Shown here: positions 60,736-64,000 of the stretch, piece by piece | How positions within the stretch are numbered: the first letter of the stretch is position 1 | Layout: the number at the start of each line of letters is the position of its first letter | Assembly (NCBI RefSeq): GCF_947489365.1 | Contig: NZ_CANLDB010000002.1 | Location: 434,001 to 498,000, forward strand | Length of the DNA stretch: 64,000 nucleotides | Direction: 5' to 3' | Source of the DNA: an uncultured Nocardioides sp. | Lineage (GTDB): Bacteria; Actinomycetota; Actinomycetes; Propionibacteriales; Nocardioidaceae | Notes under the pieces: generated by a model | Seen by the model: the letters and a program-made list of their open reading frames with translations, nothing else | Database searches by the model: none | What the model was told of the DNA's origin: nothing | Program-made: the position numbers and the translations under genes

Positions 60736-62253
60736 GTGAGCGCCAGCCCCCGCCTCCCCGAGCCCGAGGGACTCCGCGAGGCGTTCTGGGCGCTGCGTCA
60801 GCGACCCGGGGGCACAGCGGGCGGGCCGGCGGACGCGTACGCCGACGGACCGGCGACCCTGCACGCCGATCCTGACGGCCTGCTCGTCGGCCACGACGAG
60901 ATCGTGGCCGCCCTCGCCGCCCGCCCGACCCCCGGCGCGCCGGTCCCGCTGGGCGCGGCGCACGTCCAGACGATCGACACGGACCACGCCCTCGTCGTCA
61001 GCGTCACGGCCCCCGCACGCGGCGGCCGGGGGCAGCGGACCGAGCTGTGGGCCCGCACGGACGAGGGTTGGCGGGTCACGGCCGTGCACGCCACCCCGCC
61101 GCCGCCGGCCCTCGACACCCGGGTGTGGCGGGTCGTGGGCGACCCCCTCGTGGCGGGTGCGGCCACCGGCCCGCTGGCCGGCGAGACCCTCGCGGTCAAG
61201 GACCTCTACGCGCTCGCCGGGCACCGGCGCAGCGCGGGCAACCCCGCCTGGCTCGAGCGGGCGCCGGTGGAGAAGGAGCACGCCGCCGTCGTGGCCTCCC
61301 TCCTCGACGCGGGCGCGGACGCCGTCGGCATCACCCGGACCGACGAGCTCGCCTGGAGCCTGGCCGGCGCGAACCACCACCACGGCACCCCTCCCAACCC
61401 CGCCGCCCCCGGGCGGCTGCCCGGCGGCTCCTCGAACGGCTCGGCGAGCGCGGTCGCGCTCGGTCACGTCAGCATCGGGCTGGGCACCGACACCGGCGGC
61501 TCGATCCGCGTCCCGGCGTCGTACCAGGGCCTGTACGGGATCCGCACCACCCACGCCGCCGTGCCCCGCGACGGGCTGCTGCCGCTCGCCCCGTCGTATG
61601 ACACGGTCGGGTGGCTGACGCGGGACGCCGACCTCCTCGCCCGCGTCGGCGAGGTGCTGCTGCCGCCCCGCACGACCCGCGGGTCCGCCGAGATCGTGCT
61701 GTGCCGCGGCCTGCTCGCCGAGGCCGACCCCGAGGTCGCCGCCGTCGTCGAGGGCTGGGCGGACCGGGTCGGCATGGTCGTGCGGGAGCCCTTCGACGCC
61801 GGCCTGCTGCCCGCCTGGCGCCAGGCGTGGTCGACCCTCCAGGCGCACGAGGCGTGGCAGGCGCACGGCCGCTGGCTCGAGCGGCACCTCGACGACCTCG
61901 GCCCCGACGTGCGCGGCCGCGTGGAGGCCGCGGCGGCCCTGACCCCGGACGACGTCCGACGGGCTACCGCCGTCACCGCCACCGCCCGACGTCGCGTGCT
62001 CGAGCTCGTCGGCGACCGCGTGCTGGTGCTCCCCGCCGCCGCGACGGTCGCGCCACGGCTGGGCGTCGACCCCGCCGAGGTCGCCCGCGTCCGGGAGGCC
62101 ACCCTCCGACTGACCTGCCTGGCCGGGCTCGCGGGGCTGCCCGCGGTGACCGTGCCGGGCCGCACCACCTCCGGGCTGCCCGCCGGCGTCTGCCTGCTCG
62201 CCGCGCCCGGCCGCGACCACGACCTGCTCGACCTCGTCAGGAGAGACCGATGA
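60736..62253 (+). CDS. AtzH-like domain fused to amidase
   Basis: 505 aa. Residues 1-118 resemble the AtzH/DUF3225 NTF2-like domain. The rest is amidase-signature: Lys in LAVKDLYALAG, cis-Ser in GGSSNGSASAVALG and nucleophile Ser in LGTDTGGSIRVPASYQGLYGIR. It hydrolyses an amide; the adjoining HIUase suggests a ureide such as allophanate or ureidoglycolate, but this is inference. In the triazine system AtzH and the amidase AtzE are separate, so the fusion is notable. Confidence 0.8.
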   Translation: MSASPRLPEPEGLREAFWALRQRPGGTAGGPADAYADGPATLHADPDGLLVGHDEIVAALAARPTPGAPVPLGAAHVQTIDTDHALVVSVTAPARGGRGQRTELWARTDEGWRVTAVHATPPPPALDTRVWRVVGDPLVAGAATGPLAGETLAVKDLYALAGHRRSAGNPAWLERAPVEKEHAAVVASLLDAGADAVGITRTDELAWSLAGANHHHGTPPNPAAPGRLPGGSSNGSASAVALGHVSIGLGTDTGGSIRVPASYQGLYGIRTTHAAVPRDGLLPLAPSYDTVGWLTRDADLLARVGEVLLPPRTTRGSAEIVLCRGLLAEADPEVAAVVEGWADRVGMVVREPFDAGLLPAWRQAWSTLQAHEAWQAHGRWLERHLDDLGPDVRGRVEAAAALTPDDVRRATAVTATARRRVLELVGDRVLVLPAAATVAPRLGVDPAEVARVREATLRLTCLAGLAGLPAVTVPGRTTSGLPAGVCLLAAPGRDHDLLDLVRRDR

Positions 62254-62567
62254 CCACCTGCAGCACCCACGTCCTGGACTCCACCCACGGACGCCCGGCC
62301 AGCGGGGTGGAGGTGGTCCTCACCGACGTCGCCGGCCAGACCCACCGCGCCTGCACGGACGGCGACGGCCGCTTCCGCTTCGACATCGAGCTCACCACCG
62401 GCCGCCACCAGCTCGTCTTCGAGACGGGCCCGTGGTTCGCGGACCTCGGTCAGGAGTGCTTCCACCCGGAGGTCGTCGTGCCGTTCACGGTGCAGCCCGA
62501 CGAGCCGCACGTGCACGTCGCGCTGCTCCTCAGTCCCTTCGCGTACACGACCTACCGCGGGAGCTGA
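62250..62567 (+). CDS. uraH: 5-Hydroxyisourate hydrolase
   Basis: 105 aa transthyretin-like. The opening STHVLDSTHGRPA and the C-terminal YRGS are diagnostic, and HVHVALLLSPFAYTTYRGS (landmark) is complete. It converts HIU from uricase to OHCU. ATG overlaps the amidase stop (ATGA). No uricase or OHCU decarboxylase is in the window. Confidence 0.92.
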   Translation: MTTCSTHVLDSTHGRPASGVEVVLTDVAGQTHRACTDGDGRFRFDIELTTGRHQLVFETGPWFADLGQECFHPEVVVPFTVQPDEPHVHVALLLSPFAYTTYRGS

Positions 62568-62579
62568 GCCCCCGCTGAG

Positions 62580-62585
62580 TACGGT
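62580..62585 (+). promoter_or_regulatory. Candidate -10 box of reductase gene
   Basis: TACGGT, 6 nt before ATG at 62592, no Shine-Dalgarno. Confidence 0.6.
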
Positions 62586-62591
62586 CGCGAC

Positions 62592-63428
62592 ATGACGACG
62601 GTGGCGGTACTGGGAGCCGGTGGGCTCGGGGCGGCGATGGCACGCAGGCTGGGTGCCGAGGGGCACGACGTCCGCCTGTGGAACCGCAGCGCCGACAAGG
62701 CCCGCGCGGTCGCCGACGGCGCCGACGGGGTGACGGCGTACGACGAGGCGACGGAGGCCGTCCGTGGCGCGGACGCGCTGCTGACCGTGCTGCGCGACGC
62801 CGACGTGGTCGCGGAGGTCGTCTCCCCGCTGCTGGGTGACGTGTCCGGGGTCTGGGTGCAGGCCTCGACCGTGGGTCCGGCGGGCGCCGAGCGCCTCGGG
62901 TCGCTCGCGGCCGAGGCGGGCGTCGACTACCTCGACGCTCCGGTCTCCGGCAGCACCCAGCCCGCTGAGCAGGGCAAACTCCTCTGGCTCGTCGCCGGGC
63001 AGGACTCCGCCGTGGAGCGCGCCAGGCCCGTGCTCGACGCCCTCGGCTCGGTGCAGCAGGTCGGCACCGGCACGTCGGGCGGCAGCGCCCTCAAGCTGGC
63101 CGTCAACGCCTGGCTGACGATCGCGACGGTCGGCATCAGCGACGTCCTCGACCTCGCGGACGGGCTGGGCGTCGACCACGACGACCTGCGCTCGGCGCTG
63201 GAGGCCGGGCCGCTGTCGATGCCCTACGCGCAGATGAAGTCGAACCTCATGGACGCCGGCTCCTACGAGCCCGGCTTCGCGGTGGCGAACGCGCTCAAGG
63301 ACCTGCACCTCGCGGCCGACTCCCACGCCCCGAGCCCCCTGCTCGCGGAGGTCGCGGCCCGCCTCGCCCGGACGGTCGAGGACGGCCACGGCGAGGCCGA
63401 CGTCGCGGCGGTGCACCGCACGCGCTGA
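62592..63428 (+). CDS. 3-Hydroxyisobutyrate dehydrogenase / GlxR-like reductase
   Basis: 278 aa beta-hydroxyacid dehydrogenase. NAD(P)-binding AVLGAGGLGAAMARRL, DAPVSGSTQPAEQGKLLWLVAG and the catalytic Lys in SALKLAVNAW. Glyoxylate-derived tartronate semialdehyde is one possible substrate given the uraH/amidase neighbours; 3-hydroxyisobutyrate is another. Confidence 0.85.
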   Translation: MTTVAVLGAGGLGAAMARRLGAEGHDVRLWNRSADKARAVADGADGVTAYDEATEAVRGADALLTVLRDADVVAEVVSPLLGDVSGVWVQASTVGPAGAERLGSLAAEAGVDYLDAPVSGSTQPAEQGKLLWLVAGQDSAVERARPVLDALGSVQQVGTGTSGGSALKLAVNAWLTIATVGISDVLDLADGLGVDHDDLRSALEAGPLSMPYAQMKSNLMDAGSYEPGFAVANALKDLHLAADSHAPSPLLAEVAARLARTVEDGHGEADVAAVHRTR

Positions 63429-63472
63429 CGCGCCTCCCGGCCACTGTCGGTGGCCTGCTGCACGCTGCGGTC

Positions 63473-64000
63473 ATGGACACCTCCGCCCTGACGCCCGCGC
63501 TCCTGCTGCTGCTCGTCGGCGTCGCCTTGGGCGCGCTGCTCGGTGTGCTGTGGTCGCGGCGTACGACGGTCGGCGAGGCCACGGCCGCCCTGCCCGCGGC
63601 GCTCGACGCCCTCGAGCGCCGCGCCGCGTCCGACGCCGTGGTCCGCGACGGTCTGCGCCGCATCGGCGCCCAGATGGACGCCCTCGACCGCGCCCGCTCG
63701 AGCCACCAGGGCGAGCTGCGAGCGCAGGTCGAGGAGATGGCCCGCAGCACCGAGGCGCTGCGCCGCGAGACCGGCGCCCTGTCCACCGCCCTGCGCCGCC
63801 CGCAGGTCCGGGGCCGGTGGGGCGAGCTGCACCTGCGCCGCACCGTCGAGCTCGCCGGCCTGGTCGACCGCTGCGACTTCACCGAGCAGGTCCGCCTCGA
63901 CGACGGCACGCTGCGCCCGGACCTCGTGGTGCGCCTCGCGGGCGGCCGCTCGGTGGTGGTGGACGCCAAGGTCGCGCTCGACGCGTTCCTCGACGCCGGC
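63473..64000 (+). CDS. rmuC: DNA recombination protein RmuC, 3' end outside window
   Basis: The first 176 residues. One N-terminal membrane helix (about residues 10-26), a coiled-coil region (about 35-105), and the start of the RmuC nuclease-like domain with QVRGRWGELHLRRTVELAGL, and DLVVRLAGGRSVVVDAKVALDAF. RmuC limits DNA inversions. CACGCT lies 6 nt before the ATG. Frame open to the window edge. Confidence 0.92.
   Translation, partial: MDTSALTPALLLLLVGVALGALLGVLWSRRTTVGEATAALPAALDALERRAASDAVVRDGLRRIGAQMDALDRARSSHQGELRAQVEEMARSTEALRRETGALSTALRRPQVRGRWGELHLRRTVELAGLVDRCDFTEQVRLDDGTLRPDLVVRLAGGRSVVVDAKVALDAFLDAG

Overview
The window is very G+C rich and its gene content points to a mycothiol-making actinobacterium of the Nocardioides type. 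The evidence is mshB, a mycothiol-dependent isomerase-like enzyme, actinobacterial dapD and dapC, a 7Fe ferredoxin beside dapC, an ileS leader of the actinobacterial translational T-box type, and frequent GTG starts. The genus is inference. No rRNA, tRNA, integrase, transposase or CRISPR array was seen, so this is chromosomal backbone with small accessory islands.

Layout. Positions 1-2.9 kb: ileS (its 3' end lies beyond the window) with a T-box leader. 2.9-9.3 kb: a LigD-type phosphoesterase, a P-loop kinase, a PepSY lipoprotein, a methyltransferase, a WYL regulator divergent from a DinB-like gene, dapD and a peptidoglycan-hydrolase-like protein. 9.3-15.2 kb: a CitA/CitB-type two-component system divergent from tctCBA and a universal stress protein, a complete tricarboxylate uptake module. 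15.3-19.2 kb: dapC, fdxA, a GNAT gene and a compact archaeal-type aspartyl-tRNA synthetase behind a second T-box leader. 19.2-28.8 kb: a lipase, a VanW-type protein, mshB, an acetyltransferase, three 128-bp tandem repeats, PaiB, Nudix and serA. 28.9-33.4 kb: a stress membrane protein, a MerR-DICT regulator divergent from a Tudor-like protein and a sigma-B-type factor, then a ROK regulator. 33.5-39.8 kb: edd-eda-malQ (Entner-Doudoroff and maltodextrin use), an MHS transporter and a DinB gene.

39.9-42.6 kb holds the most unusual locus: an 83-residue acidic protein made of a 14-residue head and three 23-residue repeats, followed by an HxD...H JmjC/cupin oxygenase and a sucrase/ferredoxin-like Fe-S protein. 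A strong hairpin lies between the peptide gene and the enzymes. It may be an undescribed peptide-hydroxylation system. 42.6-56.9 kb: assorted enzymes, a second MerR-DICT regulator, a DMSP-lyase-like cupin, ychF, paired bacterial PH-domain proteins, a TOPRIM protein, xthA, a degenerate SDR and a paired SMR efflux system. 57-64 kb: a DUF2252 protein, an aldo-keto reductase, a cysteine-desulfurase-like enzyme, an AtzH-amidase fusion with 5-hydroxyisourate hydrolase and a GlxR-like reductase (possible purine/ureide use), and the start of rmuC.

Two themes cross the window. At least 13 genes start 6-7 nt after a TANNNT-like box, which is the architecture of leaderless actinobacterial mRNAs. Related inverted-repeat elements recur between genes and in one case supply a start codon. 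Functions were assigned by reading motifs by eye; no database search was run.
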